Below are positions 1 through 11,470 of a DNA stretch of 64,000 nucleotides, piece by piece. Location of the stretch: the NCBI RefSeq assembly GCF_043641665.1, contig NC_092190.1:16484048-16548047 (forward strand). The letters are read 5' to 3'. A program made the position numbers and the translations under genes. Each line of letters starts with the position of its first letter. The first letter of the stretch is position 1. The notes under the pieces were generated by a model that saw nothing but the letters and a program-made list of their open reading frames with translations, was not told the origin of the DNA and did no database searches. This DNA comes from Enoplosus armatus (lineage: Eukaryota > Chordata > Actinopteri > Centrarchiformes > Enoplosidae).

Positions 1-288
1 GAGTGTGAACACTGAATCATGGAGTAACAAACATTGTGATGAAAAATAGTATACAATCTACAGTACTCGCGTTGCACATTTAATGGGGAGCTGTTTAGCA
101 TTTAAATTAAAAAACAAAACAAAACAACAACCTGCCAGTAAGCCCACAGGTATCCAGAATCCAGTTATTGTCAAGGAGCTCCACCAAAGTCCTGGCAGGA
201 GACCTTACACATTTTAAATGTTTTATGGGATACCAAGAGCATGTGCACATGTAAATAAGTTCAAATATGTGCGTGCTTGTGTGTGCAG
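1..288 (+). other. edar: edar intron (partial)
   Basis: Non-coding sequence upstream of the first visible edar exon, AT-rich with an A-rich stretch near 107-130. An open frame starting at 218 runs through this intron into the exon, but its first 24 codons are intronic. I see nothing else in it. Confidence 0.85.
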
Positions 289-595
289 TGAAAATGACGC
301 ATCATCAGAGAACGAGCAGCTGTTGAGCCGAAGCATTGACAGCGATGAGGAGGCGGCATCTGAGAAGCAAGGATCAGCTGAGACCAACAACCCCAACCTG
401 TGCCTCGTCAACCTGGGAAACAAGCCCGACCTCTGCCTGCTCTCTCTGGGCCTCTTAGACCGCGACAGAGCCTGCAACGGGACCCCCAACATTACAACCG
501 GCCAGGCCAATAACATCCCAAGTCCCAATCACATCGGCAGCACCAACCACATCAGCAGTGTGAACGCAATCAACAACAACAATAAAACCCCAGGG
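289..595 (+). CDS. edar: edar coding exon encoding the cytoplasmic linker
   Basis: The acceptor is a TG-rich tract ending in CAG at 286-288. The exon begins with the third base of a Ser codon and ends in phase 0 after TCCGGG-type coding (Pro-Gly), before a gtagga donor at 596. The protein begins [20 protein letters not shown]. An in-frame stop at 632-634 lies just inside the following intron. Confidence 0.93.
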
Positions 596-2194
596 GTAGG
601 AGAGATGGAGCTTTTAAAGATGTCACTGGAATAAAGAATATGATTACGAACAGATCATCACTTGAGTTTCATCTGGAGATCACATTGTGCTGTTATTCAT
701 TTTACCACACAGATGCTACAGAGTCGAAGGAAAAAGATCCTGGATCTGTATGCCAGAGCCTGCAATGTGACAGAGGGTAAGTCTCTCTTACACAGACGAA
801 AACATCCATTTTACCAAGCCTTGTAATCAAGAATTGATTTCCGCCAATACTGTGGGGGCATTTTACTTCTTTCTGGTGAAGATGAACTCTTTTTATGAAC
901 TGTGTTGAAGTGAGAAATGATATCGACTGTCATTTTCAAGAAAATTGCTTTAGGAAGTGAAACTCAGTCGGAAAGAAGTTATTACCTCACCCCACAGGCA
1001 TATTTTTCCACAAGTAAACAAAATTCAGACTTAATCTATGACTACATTAGTTAAGAGGTAATGGTGTGTGCATGTATATATGTTTGTTTAAGAAATCACT
1101 TCCCCCTAATGCCTAAAGAGGCATCTTTTCAGATAAAATCAAACATCATGGCAGCAGCAAAGTGGATTAAGATAGAACAAAGACCAAAATATAAACAGGA
1201 ATACAGCAACTGGATGGGTTTAAAATAATGCAACCCACTACTTCATCTATATTTTAGCTGAAATCCTTGAAAGAAAGTATGAATCAATGCCAACAGCATC
1301 ATCATTTGAGGGTGAGAAAAGGACAAACAAGAAAAAGAGTCTACTGCCACGCCAGCGGCTCTGTGACGATGTACTGTGCTCTCATCTAAAGGCTAATGTC
1401 CACATGCTAGCATGGACACAATGACAATGCTAATATGTTGATGTTTAGAAGGTATAATGTTTACCATGTTCATACTAACATTTGATAATTAGGGCTAAAC
1501 ACAAAGTACAGGTGAGCTTTGCAAACATTTAGTCCTTAAGTATTGGATTCATTTACATTTTGACCTTATTGTGGCGCTGAAGGAAAAGTCAGAGCATCAC
1601 CAAAGTCATTGGGATACCCCGAATATTTGTGCCAAATTTCACTGCAATCCATCCAATACTTGTCGAGACATTTCAGCCTGGACCAAAGTGGTGGACCAAC
1701 CAACCACCAGCCACGTCACATGCACAAATATGACATTTTATTTAAATCTTGATGTAACTGACTATGTTTGTGTACTCAGTCAATTGTAACACTCTCGTCC
1801 CTCTGCAGGCCTGAGCCCCACAGAGCTTCCTTTCGACTGTCTGGAGAAGGCCAGCCGTATGCTGAGCTCCTCCTACAGCAGCGAGGCGGCCGTGGTGAAG
1901 ACGTGGAGGCACCTGGCCGAGAGCTTCGGGCTGAAGCGCGACGAGATCGGCGGCATGAGCGACGGCCTGCAGCTCTTCGAGAGAGTGAGCACTGCAGGCT
2001 ACAGCATCCCTGACCTCCTGACCCGCCTGGTACAGATCGAGAGGCTGGACGCCGTGGAGTCACTCTGCTCAGACGTGCTGGGCAGCAGTGAGGCAGCGGC
2101 GGCTGCCGGACGGCAGGGCATTAGCAGTTTTCACAGCCAGTTAGTCTGTCCGTCCCCATGCTCATCGCCATCCCAGCGCTGTGCCAGTGTCTAA
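289..2194 (+). CDS. edar: edar, ectodysplasin A receptor, 3' part (three coding exons)
   Basis: Edar is a TNF-receptor-family membrane protein. After binding ectodysplasin it recruits EDARADD through its death domain and activates NF-kB. In fish it controls scales, teeth and fin rays (established knowledge). The coding exons seen are 289-595, 713-776 and 1809-2194, all with GT-AG junctions and one continuous frame. The first carries the cytoplasmic linker ([17 protein letters not shown]), the second the basic [20 protein letters not shown] block, the third the death domain ([48 protein letters not shown]). These match mammalian EDAR almost residue for residue. The extracellular cysteine-rich repeats and transmembrane exons lie left of the window. 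The linker is longer than in mammals because of an Asn-rich insertion and a repeated LCL motif, and the C-terminal tail is unlike the mammalian one. The gene is convergent with ccdc138, as in human. Confidence 0.97.
713..776 (+). CDS. edar: edar coding exon encoding the pre-death-domain basic helix
   Basis: The acceptor is ccacacag at 705-712 and the donor is gtaagt at 777. The 64-base exon encodes [21 protein letters not shown] plus one base of Gly. It matches the EDAR segment just before the death domain. The upstream intron is only 117 bp. Confidence 0.95.
1345..1725 (+). repeat. percomorph interspersed repeat, family A, copy 1 (in edar intron)
   Basis: The order is recognisable: CCACGCCAGCGGCTCTGTGA, then ATGACAATGCTAATATG, then GTGGCGCTGAAGGAAAAGTC, then CACCAAAGTCATT, then GCAATCCATCCAATA, then TTTCAGCCTGGACCAAAGTG. 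The same ordered blocks recur near 4.9, 18.1 and 52 kb in this window. I know the family as abundant in perch-like fishes but cannot name it reliably. Confidence 0.75.
1809..2194 (+). CDS. edar: edar terminal coding exon, death domain and stop
   Basis: The acceptor is ccctctgcag at 1799-1808. The exon completes the Gly codon (G|GC) and encodes the death domain, then a lineage-specific tail rich in Ala and Ser, ending QRCASV with a TAA stop at 2192-2194. The death-domain exon is markedly GC-rich compared with its flanks. Confidence 0.96.
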
Positions 2195-3268
2195 AATGTG
2201 GCGGAGCAGAGACTTCAGAGACTTGGATACCTTACAGTATACATATATGTAGGGACAGATACTGCTCGGACAAGGAGAACAGCACATATACAGTATACAC
2301 CTTAACCCCATCACATGAAGAATGTCAGTGGACCTCCCCGTGCACAATCCTTTTTTCCTATTATGGGTTTTCTTTATCAAGAAGCTAGTAATCTGAAATA
2401 CTTTGTATGGCTTTAATTTTCTGTCTTTCTAAAGTGCTACAGAGTTTGAGATAGAAAATCAAAAAGACCAAAGACTATTCTCTAGTATGCAAGCTCAGAT
2501 ATTCTCTCCTTTAAGACTAAAATAATCAGAAGTAGTTTGTCTTTCTCAGATGTTAAGGAATTTTACCAAAAAATAGCTAGATTAACTGCGCTGGACGCAA
2601 CAGAATAACAGCTTTTACAGTCCTTTTTCAAAACCTTTGATACAACATTTAGTGTGCAGTTTGAGAATAACAGTGATATTACATCACATAAAAAGATGCA
2701 ATGGCGTGCTGATGGAAATGGTCACTGAGCAGCTCCACTGCAGCAGTGCCAATTAAGTGCCTTTCATGTAGGCACACCGGTATAACATTATTAGTATTAT
2801 GAGTGGGAGGAATGAGGATATCCTCTTAGTTGTCTTCTCGCTGAACCTTCTTAACGGGACCGAAACCGTATAAAGAAAGCGACTTGGTTTGACCACAGCA
2901 TCAGTTCATAACTGCGCCTTTGGCTGTGCTGTCTTCATAAAGGAAAGACGGCGACCAGCAGGAAACACTAAAAACATCCCTCAGATCGGCTTTCATCTGG
3001 TAAACTTTGCTTGTGAACTTTGGGCATCTGGGGACACCCTGTGATGTCAACAGCATACACACAACTACAGTCAGCATTACAGAACAGTATTTTCATTTTT
3101 AAACAATTACCGTAAGATATTATGTTGATATTTTTAACTAATTTCAATTTCGGGTTGATTCTGCGATGTTGTTTACTTTAAAACACCAACTCAGCTTTAT
3201 TAATTGATATTTGATATCATATATTATTGAATGGATAAAATTTACAGAAAAGCAATCAACCAATCATT

Positions 3269-3288
3269 TATATATATATATATATATA
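3269..3288. repeat. (TA)n microsatellite
   Basis: About ten uninterrupted TA units. Confidence 0.95.
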
Positions 3289-4767
3289 AAAAAATGAAAA
3301 CACATGGAAGCATTTTAGCTAGTGTTCTGTGTTAATCCCATACAAGCATGAATATAGCATTACTCTGCTGCTCGTGTTCTGCCTTAACACATATGTAAAT
3401 CCACTTTCCCCAACTTTAACACACACAGACCAACATACTCTCTTACTGCAACTACTTCCTCAGCAGTGACCCAGTCTGTGACCCCTCCCCTCATAATTCT
3501 TCCTCTCCCCGCGTATTCCCCTTTTACCCCAACGCTGCGGTCTAGTGCTGCCGCCAGCCCTAATTATTTGGCGTGTGGCTCCCCGGGCCCCTAATAGGCT
3601 GAAGTGTTGTGGTTTACAGAGCGGGTGCAAAGTGCCTGTGATTTCCAGCACCCAATTAAGCATTTAGGGCCACTTAACCACTGAAAGCCCAGTGGAAAAG
3701 CTGTAAAACCCTGCATTAAAAAGAGAGATGCCACAGCAGAGGCATGACTAACTGGCCCCGGGGTTGCTGCACTGTGAACGGTGCAAGAATGCAGCCGGTC
3801 GTGGTGGAAGCAGCGCTACGGTCGTCCTATAACGTCTGACCTTACTCAGCTTTTGTGGTCGGCTCAGTCATGCTCAGACAGGATTTAAGCTCCCCTCTCC
3901 CCTATGGGACCAATATGGCAAATGAGAACAATATGCAGGTTGTGCGGGTTGTCCTCTTCTGAAAAGCAGCTGAAGCCAGTTAAGTGTTGTACGTACAGAG
4001 ACTGAGGGTGGCTCCGATACGCATCAAGTTTAATTGTGAAGAGCGTCACGTTAGTGCTCATCTTAGCTCCATTAATAGTCATGATGTTAACAGACTATGT
4101 TAACTTTCTCTAGCAGTAAGCTCCAAAGGCCGACTTTAACAAGCTAAGCCAAGACTTACTTTGATCTCATTTCTTGGGAATAGGACTGATCTTTATCTGA
4201 TGTCTGATGTTGTCAGCATAATGTCCCATGACTGCTTTGCACAAAATCAAACACATCACCCGCTGTTCTGTTCTTTTTCTACGGCTTTTTGCTCATATTT
4301 TACATTGCAAACTCTGGGGCCGGACTCCAGCACTTTAAATTAAATGTGCATGTTTATCAAGCATGTACTCATAATTTTTGTTTTTTAATCTCTCCTGTCA
4401 AGGCAAACAAGCTCACACTGAAATATACTGCCTTCTTAGAGCAGGGTTGTCTTCATCAAATCCAATTCAATTCAAAACAGGTTTAACTACTTATTTCTTT
4501 ATGATGTTTTATGCTGTTGAACTTTTGTAAATAATCTAATTGGTGGATTGAGTTGAAATGAAATGGACCCAAGGCCTGTTTATCAGACAGGCAGCATCTT
4601 GTGTGACATATATTGTGCTGATAGGACAATATACAGAAGCCAAACATGAATTACTTACCTCAGTAGCACACACAGTATAGTAGAATATGTAGAAACACAC
4701 ACAGACTCATCACCGAACCAAAGTATAGCTGTATATATAACTTATTATTGTACATAATGTATACATG

Positions 4768-4773
4768 AATAAA
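4768..4773 (+). terminator. edar: candidate edar polyadenylation signal
   Basis: AATAAA on the edar strand, about 2.57 kb after the stop codon. There is no transcript evidence, and upstream ATTAAA variants could be used instead. Confidence 0.3.
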
Positions 4774-4924
4774 GATGTATGAAAATGAATTGGTATTTGG
4801 ATTTTATAATGCAATAACTGACTGATAAAGTATTAAATCTTTACTATTACAGTTTATCTTGGCTGATATCTGATAAAGGAATTTTGCATGGCTCTGGATT
4901 GGACCATCAGGACCCACAGTACTT

Positions 4925-5095
4925 TGAGCTAACATGCTCAAAATGACAATGCTAACATGCTGATATTTAGCAGGTATGTTTACCATGTTCACCATCTTAG
5001 TTTACGTAGACATTTGCTAATAAGGACAAAAGTCCAACTCTAAGATGAAGACATGACATTAGTTTTGCAGGTATTGAACTAAAATATTGACTTGA
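4925..5095 (+). repeat. interspersed repeat, family A, copy 2 (5' half)
   Basis: It contains the family blocks GCTAACATGCTCAAAATGAC, TTTAGCAGGTATG and ATTAGTTTTGCAGGTATT. The usual continuation is replaced after about 5095 by a LINE-like tail, which suggests a nested insertion or truncation. Confidence 0.65.
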
Positions 5096-5103
5096 CCTAA
5101 AGT

Positions 5104-5176
5104 TTACCGGTACTGTACAATTTCCCCCCGGGGATCAATAAAGTATTTCTGATTCTGATTCCGATTCTGATTGATG
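5104..5176 (+). mobile_element. LINE-like 3' tail with GGATCAATAAAGTAT and degenerate TTCTGA repeats
   Basis: The string CCCGGGGATCAATAAAGTAT followed by imperfect TTCTGAT units is typical of the 3' ends of CR1/L2-type LINEs in teleosts. No reverse-transcriptase sequence is attached, so this is a 5'-truncated remnant. The family assignment is from memory. Confidence 0.5.
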
Positions 5177-5420
5177 GCCCTGATGGCCCAAAAGGTCAAA
5201 GGTCAACTTCACTTTTTTGCCCATTATTCAACACCATGACTCAGGAAGAGAATGGCGATTGTGACCTTATTTCACAGCTGGTCAGACACTCAATAGGTGA
5301 CACCTTTGACTCAAAGGTCAAAAGGTCATTGTGAGCTCAAAATAGGTTTTTAGCCATAATTTAAGAATAAATTGGGCGATTCCAGATTTCACACACACAT
5401 CTTGACTGGCACGACACAAT
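5177..5420. repeat. possible interspersed repeat carrying AGGTCA half-sites
   Basis: Repeated AAGGTCA words (5192-5205, 5315-5330) lie in a block starting GATGGCCCTGATGGCCC. It resembles a repeat I know from fish DNA but cannot name. Confidence 0.35.
5193..5205 (+). promoter_or_regulatory. DR1-type nuclear-receptor site AGGTCA-A-AGGTCA
   Basis: Two perfect AGGTCA half-sites separated by one base, the consensus bound by RXR heterodimers and HNF4. It lies in repeat-like sequence between edar and ccdc138. Only the match is seen; function is not shown. Confidence 0.4.
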
Positions 5421-6302
5421 GAGCAAACAACAACTAGCACAGTATGGGAATTCCTCCATCTCGTACAGCAGACACTGACACGGTCTGTTAATGGCTTAGA
5501 GACACCGAATGGAAAATTGCTAATCACAAAATTTTCCAGTTCATTCGAAACTCCAGCAGTTAATTATAGATCATTAAATGTGACATATTAACTAGATGGT
5601 TCATCAAATGAGAGATGATTTCATTGGAAAAACACTGTAGGACAAGATCAGTAGACCATAACTTCATTCAGGCATTAGTTCTCGCTCTTTTATCTCTGTC
5701 AATGGCTTGCTACTGCAAGTTGAGAAGGCGTTAGGGAAGCCAAACCACTTCTCTTTTTCAAATTAAAGATAATAACTTATTTCTCTTTATTCTATAGCAT
5801 TATTTGTTTGAAGGTTTCTACATAAATATATATATTTTTTATTATTTATTGTTACCAAACATTAAAGAATAAAACAAAACTACATTCTCTAGACACTTGA
5901 GACTTGATTTGTGCATCATATTTTGTAATTTCAGAAGATTAGTAAATGATGCAACCTGACCTGCACCAACACAAAGCAGCTTTCTCAACACTTCCTACAT
6001 TGCACCCACTCTTTTTCTTCACAAACAAGACATCACTACAGTGGCAGCTGTCACCGCTGCACACCACGCTGTCATCAGGCTGTCATGGTGTGTGGGTGTG
6101 TATTTGTGCCAAGATTCCCAAGGCCTTAGCTAAGCGATTAGGTGTGTATGTGCTGGCTGGGGATCTTAAGTCTGCCTGGCACTGGAAATGCCAGTGATGC
6201 TGCTGTGGGGCATTGGGGCAGCATTGAGGTCTTTCTCTCATCATGTTTCAAACACTCAAAATTGCCCCCAAATCCACCCCGATTGAAGAGCCTTTTAGTC
6301 TG

Positions 6303-6305
<3 letters not shown>

Positions 6306-6335
<30 letters not shown>
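6306..6335. repeat. (CA)n microsatellite
   Basis: Fifteen uninterrupted AC units. Confidence 0.97.
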
Positions 6336-6337
<2 letters not shown>

Positions 6338-7662
6338 AGTATAGGTAAGAAGTGTGCGTGTCTTCATGTCTTCAGGGTCTGTTTTTAGCGTCTTAAGCGC
6401 TTGGCTTGACTTTAAATGAGGAGGATGAAGCCATAGAGAGCCACTTCAGGGCAAGGAGTGCCAGCCATGAGGCTAATTAAACCTCTGCCAGTCAGCAACA
6501 GTTTCACCCTCCACACAACTACTACTACATGCACACACTCATCCTCGTCAGTCACCTGCAAACACATCAAACAGCAGGAGTTCAGGTACTGTCCAGACCA
6601 CAGTCAGGTGTATTCTCTATAACTTGGATCAGAGAGCAGGATGAACTGTGTTTGCACTCTTGGTAATTAAACTGCTTTCAACAGCCATAACTGCAGTACA
6701 GTGTTGCAGCTAAATATCCACTGACACAACTGTTAGCAATCCAGCTCGCTTTTACACCAGTTATTTTAAAATACATCAGCTGTGAAAAAAACAGAACAGC
6801 TCCTTTCTAGACAGTATTCTTATTGATGAATGATAAAATAAGTGGTTCGAATGAACTATTTACTAGCAAGTATACAGTCATCACCTGTGGGCAAGATTAA
6901 GAAAAGTAGGAAAACAGAAAACAAACAGGGACACACAGCAAGTTTGGAAAAAAAAATACAGCAGGCAGCAATGAATGAGCAACATGTATGGAAATCCTAA
7001 ACCAGGATTGACACTTCACTTTAATGGATCCAATTGTTATCAGATGCAAGCCTTAAAGCAGAATAAAAGAAGTTAAAACAAACTGGAATTTGGAAACCAG
7101 TGCGATCCCAGCCTGTCTACCATAAATAACCCCTGACAGCTGCTTCCACTCACAGCTCCTTCACACACACTAGCTCATTTACAGTCAGGTAACCTACCAG
7201 ACCCTCCATGTGCATATTGCATTGCTCAAGCAGCATATGTATGCATATTGCGGCTGGTGGAAATAATATACATTTGGTGGTCTGCCATGTCAAATCGCTG
7301 ATTGACTCGACTTTATGGTTGTGCTGAAGTGGAACCGCTAATGTTTCCCCCTGCCAGCCTCCTCCCACCTACCAAATAACTTTTTAATGAGGTTTACCAG
7401 CCAGACCAGAGCAGGGCGACTCTTTAGGGTAATTTTCTGAATTTTTGGTCCACTGAAGAAACCCAAACATAAATCAAGATCAGTGTATTAAGTCGTGTGG
7501 GTGATGCTGCGCAGGGTAGATTGGCAGAGTTAAGCATGTTAGGGAACACAGACCAGACACCGCTATGCCGACTTCAGCGCAGACCAGACTCAACCGAAGT
7601 CATGAAAGTAAATAAATCAACCGTCGACAGTTCCTGGAGTAGACATATAAGCAATAAGGCCA

Positions 7663-7995
7663 CGTTAAAGTGATACTCCACCCAAAATCTATTTGAGTAT
7701 CAAATACTTGCAGCCTTCAGGCTTGAAAAGCAGCTGGAAGAAGTTTGTAGATTCCTTCAGCTTCAATTCATGTCACTTGCAATAAATTCCAATTTTGACA
7801 AGTTCTCTCTGTCCCCACTGTCCATCCAGTACTCACTGTGTTCCAGCCATATTTTTGCCAGAATACACTGCTTCTGTTTTGCCCTCCTGAAGCCTGGAAA
7901 CTCAGACAGAAGGTTTGTATTACCTGTATTTTGGTGAAAATGTGACTCTCTCTATTCTCTCACTATTAATCGTGGCAACGGATCATAAAAAGTGA
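7663..7995. repeat. possible interspersed repeat beginning AAAGTGATACTCCACCCAAAA
   Basis: The opening motif resembles the ends of fish MITE-like elements. I see no second end or target-site duplication, so this is tentative. Confidence 0.3.
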
Positions 7996-8149
7996 ACATT
8001 AATTGTGCAAAAGTTGGACATAAAGTGTGAGGTGCAGAACCATCTAATATGAACATAACATAACTTCAGTCTCGACCTTGAGAATACAAATATGTAATAA
8101 TAAACAAATAAACTCCATTTGCTGAAGGCGGCCATGGTCAAAAGCTCTG

Positions 8150-8275
8150 AAAAAAAGGTATTAAAATGATGTTTATTCGAGAGGTGTTTCTAATGTTTGA
8201 TGTTTTGTCCATGGCTGTTGTACTGGATTGCATTAGACTACATGTGTACCTAATAAAGTGGCCACTGCCTGTATA
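8150..8275 (+). repeat. interspersed repeat ending GTGTACCTAATAAAGTGGCC
   Basis: The ending GTACCTAATAAAGTGGCCACTG is a phrase that recurs across fish genomes. The family name is not known to me. Confidence 0.45.
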
Positions 8276-10959
8276 TCCAGAGAGAGAGATAGAGCGAGCA
8301 TATGCATGGACAAAAGTGAAGTGGAATATTTGAATATTTCTCTTTTTCAGATGTGAAAAGTTGTCACTGTTAAAATCTTTGTAACAGACGCACACTCAAA
8401 TTGACAACAGCTTTCCCTAAACGTGGGTAACTACAAACCTTTTACAGCCATCTGTCAAGCCTGCAGAGGGTGAAAAGGCAGAGTGTCACTTTAGGGTCAT
8501 CTTTGATCACTTCCAGTCTGAGAATCGTATAACCTACAAAACAACAGTTTGATTTATAAGGGAAAGTGCGGACAAAACTGAGATTAGGACAATTTTATTT
8601 GCCAGGTCTGCCAAACAGGGACGTGCCCCAGAGTTAATTTAAACAGCATTGTTGGGTGTGAACACACTTCGCCACTTCTGGAAGTATTCAAATACTTTAC
8701 TAAAGTCAAAAGTACTAATACCACATTGCAAACATACTCCATTACAAGTAAAAGTCCTGCATTGAAAATACTTAAATGATTATCAAAATAGTTGCCATTC
8801 ATTTTCTGTCAATCAACTAATGTTTTCAGGTGTATATATTTTTTAGGTACAGTACTTTAATTTATAAAAAAGTATTTTATAAACTCTTCATATGGTTTGT
8901 ATACAAAAATCTTAATTTGTAAAGTAACTAAAGCTGTCAAATAAATGTAGTGGAGTGAAGAATACAATATTTCCAACTGAACTGTAGATGTATTAAGTAG
9001 CATGAAAAGAAAACACTCAAGTCAAGCACAAGTACCTCAAACAAACGAAAGTAGAGCACTAGTGCCGGTAAATGGTGCAGCTCTGATCGGCTGTCATGTG
9101 TTACCACTCTGCTCAATGGCTCCAAATTAGAGCTTTGGCAAAGCAAAAGACGAGTTGATAGAGAAAGAAAGCGATGAGTGGCTTCACAGTGAGCTCCAGT
9201 TCTCAATCAATTTGGAGAGCTGAAGAGGTGGAAGAAACGGTTGATGAGAATACGATGATCTTGACAGAGTGATTTTATTAACCACCCTGCATCTGCCTTG
9301 AAGTGACAGAAGACAAACAGAATTTTTCCGAGGGTCGGACCTGCACATGTACTCTGGGAGGCTTGGTGAAGAACGGAGGTCACAGGATGGTGAGGTGAGG
9401 AGGTGTTTACGTGGCTGTGTGTTCCGCTGTTGATCATAAAGCCTGATGTTTCCATTTGATATCGTCCAGATGCGACAAAATTCAACAACAGCCACAATGG
9501 GAAAGCAATGTAAATACTCTCCTCTGTAATACTGCCAGCAACACATGACCTCCTTTTTTATGTAGAACATAGCCTCCTCTTCTTATGGCTGTTGACAGTG
9601 AACGAGTAAAAATGTAAGCAAGAAAATCATTTAAGGTAAAATACGACTTAATCTGGGTGATTTGCTCTGTAGGACTGAGGGGGATTTCCCCATTCTGGTC
9701 TCTGCATCGGTGCCCTGGAAATTTTGTTTCACCCCCAGTGGAGATTTAAATTATACTACTTATTTACAACAGCACCATCATTTTTAAAAGGGCACTAAAA
9801 TGAAATCGTTTTCCAGTCATTTTGCATATAAACTGAACTTTTAACATTGTTCTTGCATGTGATCTGGTGCCTGCCATGTAATAACACGTAAAGTGTATGG
9901 AAACCAAAGTCATTTGGGGTAATAACATTCCATATCATTAAATGGGCTAAACTATAAGCTACAGCTCCCTCCTGAACCTTTCTCACAGCTGAACATAGGC
10001 TGCATGATCCAGAAGCTTCCAAACAGGTGAAAAGAAAAAACAGTTTAAGAAAATGCTCAAAATCATCATACTTCAAAACTATCATACTGTATTCCATTGT
10101 AGTTTGACTGTACAATACTATTTTTTACCTTTCACTTAAATACCACCATGTGTCTCCTTTTCCACCAGTGGCTCTACTATAACTGTAATGCAGACAGTTT
10201 CCAAGTGTCTGCAATCACTCAAGGATTTACTTTAACTCAAATATATCTAAAACAGGTTGCATTTACTTTGGCAGAACATTTCATTTCAAACATCTTTTTT
10301 TTTTAATGTTTTCTCGAGCAAGCCTCCGGACCGTCAACACTGTTGCGTCAAGTAAATAACAAGAAAATATTTAATTTTGATTTCATTTTTCGTGATTGAA
10401 TTAATTTGATTTAATGCTTTAATGTCCCCGTGCACTAACCAGTAGTTGGTCAAATGTTGAGTTGTCAATACTGTCTTGAAAACAAGATGTACATCTCAAA
10501 AGGCTTGTCCTGTTATCAGCAGATTTGTTCAAACCATGTACAGACTCATCAATTCAATTCAAGAGCCTTGTTACAGTAGACAACCAAGTATACTGTACAC
10601 AATATCAAGCAAATCTTTGATCAAACTCACCGTCTTCGAGTCCTGACCAGAACACTGTTTCACACAACTAACATGCACTTAATTTAGGAATTCGGATGAT
10701 GTAGGGGCCTTAATAAATTGACTGCACCCCTTTCAAATTCAGACCAGCCAAGCACTTCGGATTCAGTTTTCAACGAGCATGTTTTAAGTATCAGCTGTAA
10801 TTGTTCCAGCCCATCCAATCTCCTCCATCAACCAACACCACCAGTGTGTCCCATCCTGAGACCATTACTCCCATCAACCCACCCATGCTCTGGAACAAAC
10901 AAATAAGAACGTTTATACGAAACATATGGATTTCAGCATTTCATATGCAGTCCGATCTT

Positions 10960-11470
10960 AACGTCCCTCAGTTCTTTTTGTTTATTGTCATTAAAAAGCT
11001 TCACAGTCACAGCCTCTCTTCCTCTGAGCACATCAGACACCCATTAAGGCCACTGGCAAGCATGACACTCGTTAAAAAAAAGAAAAAAGAAAAAGGGATT
11101 CACAAAGAACAGAGGACAAGACATCAGATTAACAATGTGGAACGAAAAAACAGACGGGTCACGAAGTGCAAACATACACAACACCAAAAAAAAGTACTTC
11201 TGACAGACAAAAGAACTTCAAAAGCACATCACTATATAAATAAAGAATGTGCTTCTGCATTTGTTATTTGAGGTAGAGTAGTGCGGAGCCTTGAAGTACT
11301 GTACAGTTGGAAATATGGTAATTACAGTTTGAGCACACATGAAAGACCAAGCAGCGTGCTGAAGTCATGAAATACAGGGGCAAGTCATCTTTATCCTAAC
11401 TGGGAAGTCTGAAGTTTTAAAGAGACCTTGAATCCGGCATGAGGCAGAGAAACACATGTGAGTGTGTGTA
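10960..11470 (-). other. ccdc138: probable ccdc138 3' UTR
   Basis: Sequence from the stop codon to just past a canonical AATAAA on the - strand at 10986-10981. The length of about 0.5 kb is inferred from the signal only. Confidence 0.5.
10981..10986 (-). terminator. ccdc138: candidate ccdc138 polyadenylation signal
   Basis: AATAAA on the - strand (TTTATT on +), about 485 bases after the stop. Confidence 0.5.

Larger units (their letters stand above)
2195..4795 (+). other. edar: probable edar 3' UTR
   Basis: The sequence after the edar stop is AT-rich and non-coding. The first canonical AATAAA on this strand that I see is at 4768-4773; ATTAAA variants occur earlier, for example near 3716. 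A UTR of about 2.5 kb would be similar to mammalian EDAR. The 3' end is inferred, not seen. The segment also holds a TA microsatellite at 3269-3288 and a GC-richer block at 3555-3760 that may be regulatory. Confidence 0.35.
5421..10960. other. edar-ccdc138 convergent intergenic interval
   Basis: AT-rich non-coding DNA between two convergent genes. The longest open frames (for example 9184-9570 on the - strand) encode nothing I recognise. It holds the CA microsatellite at 6306 and two repeat-like blocks at 7663-7995 and 8150-8275. A complex stretch around 6405-6490 contains GGCTAATTAAACCTC and could be regulatory. Confidence 0.6.

Noticed and set aside
9184..9570. 128-codon - strand open frame
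   Set aside because: No family match, no splice context, and it overlaps other frames of similar length in AT-rich DNA.
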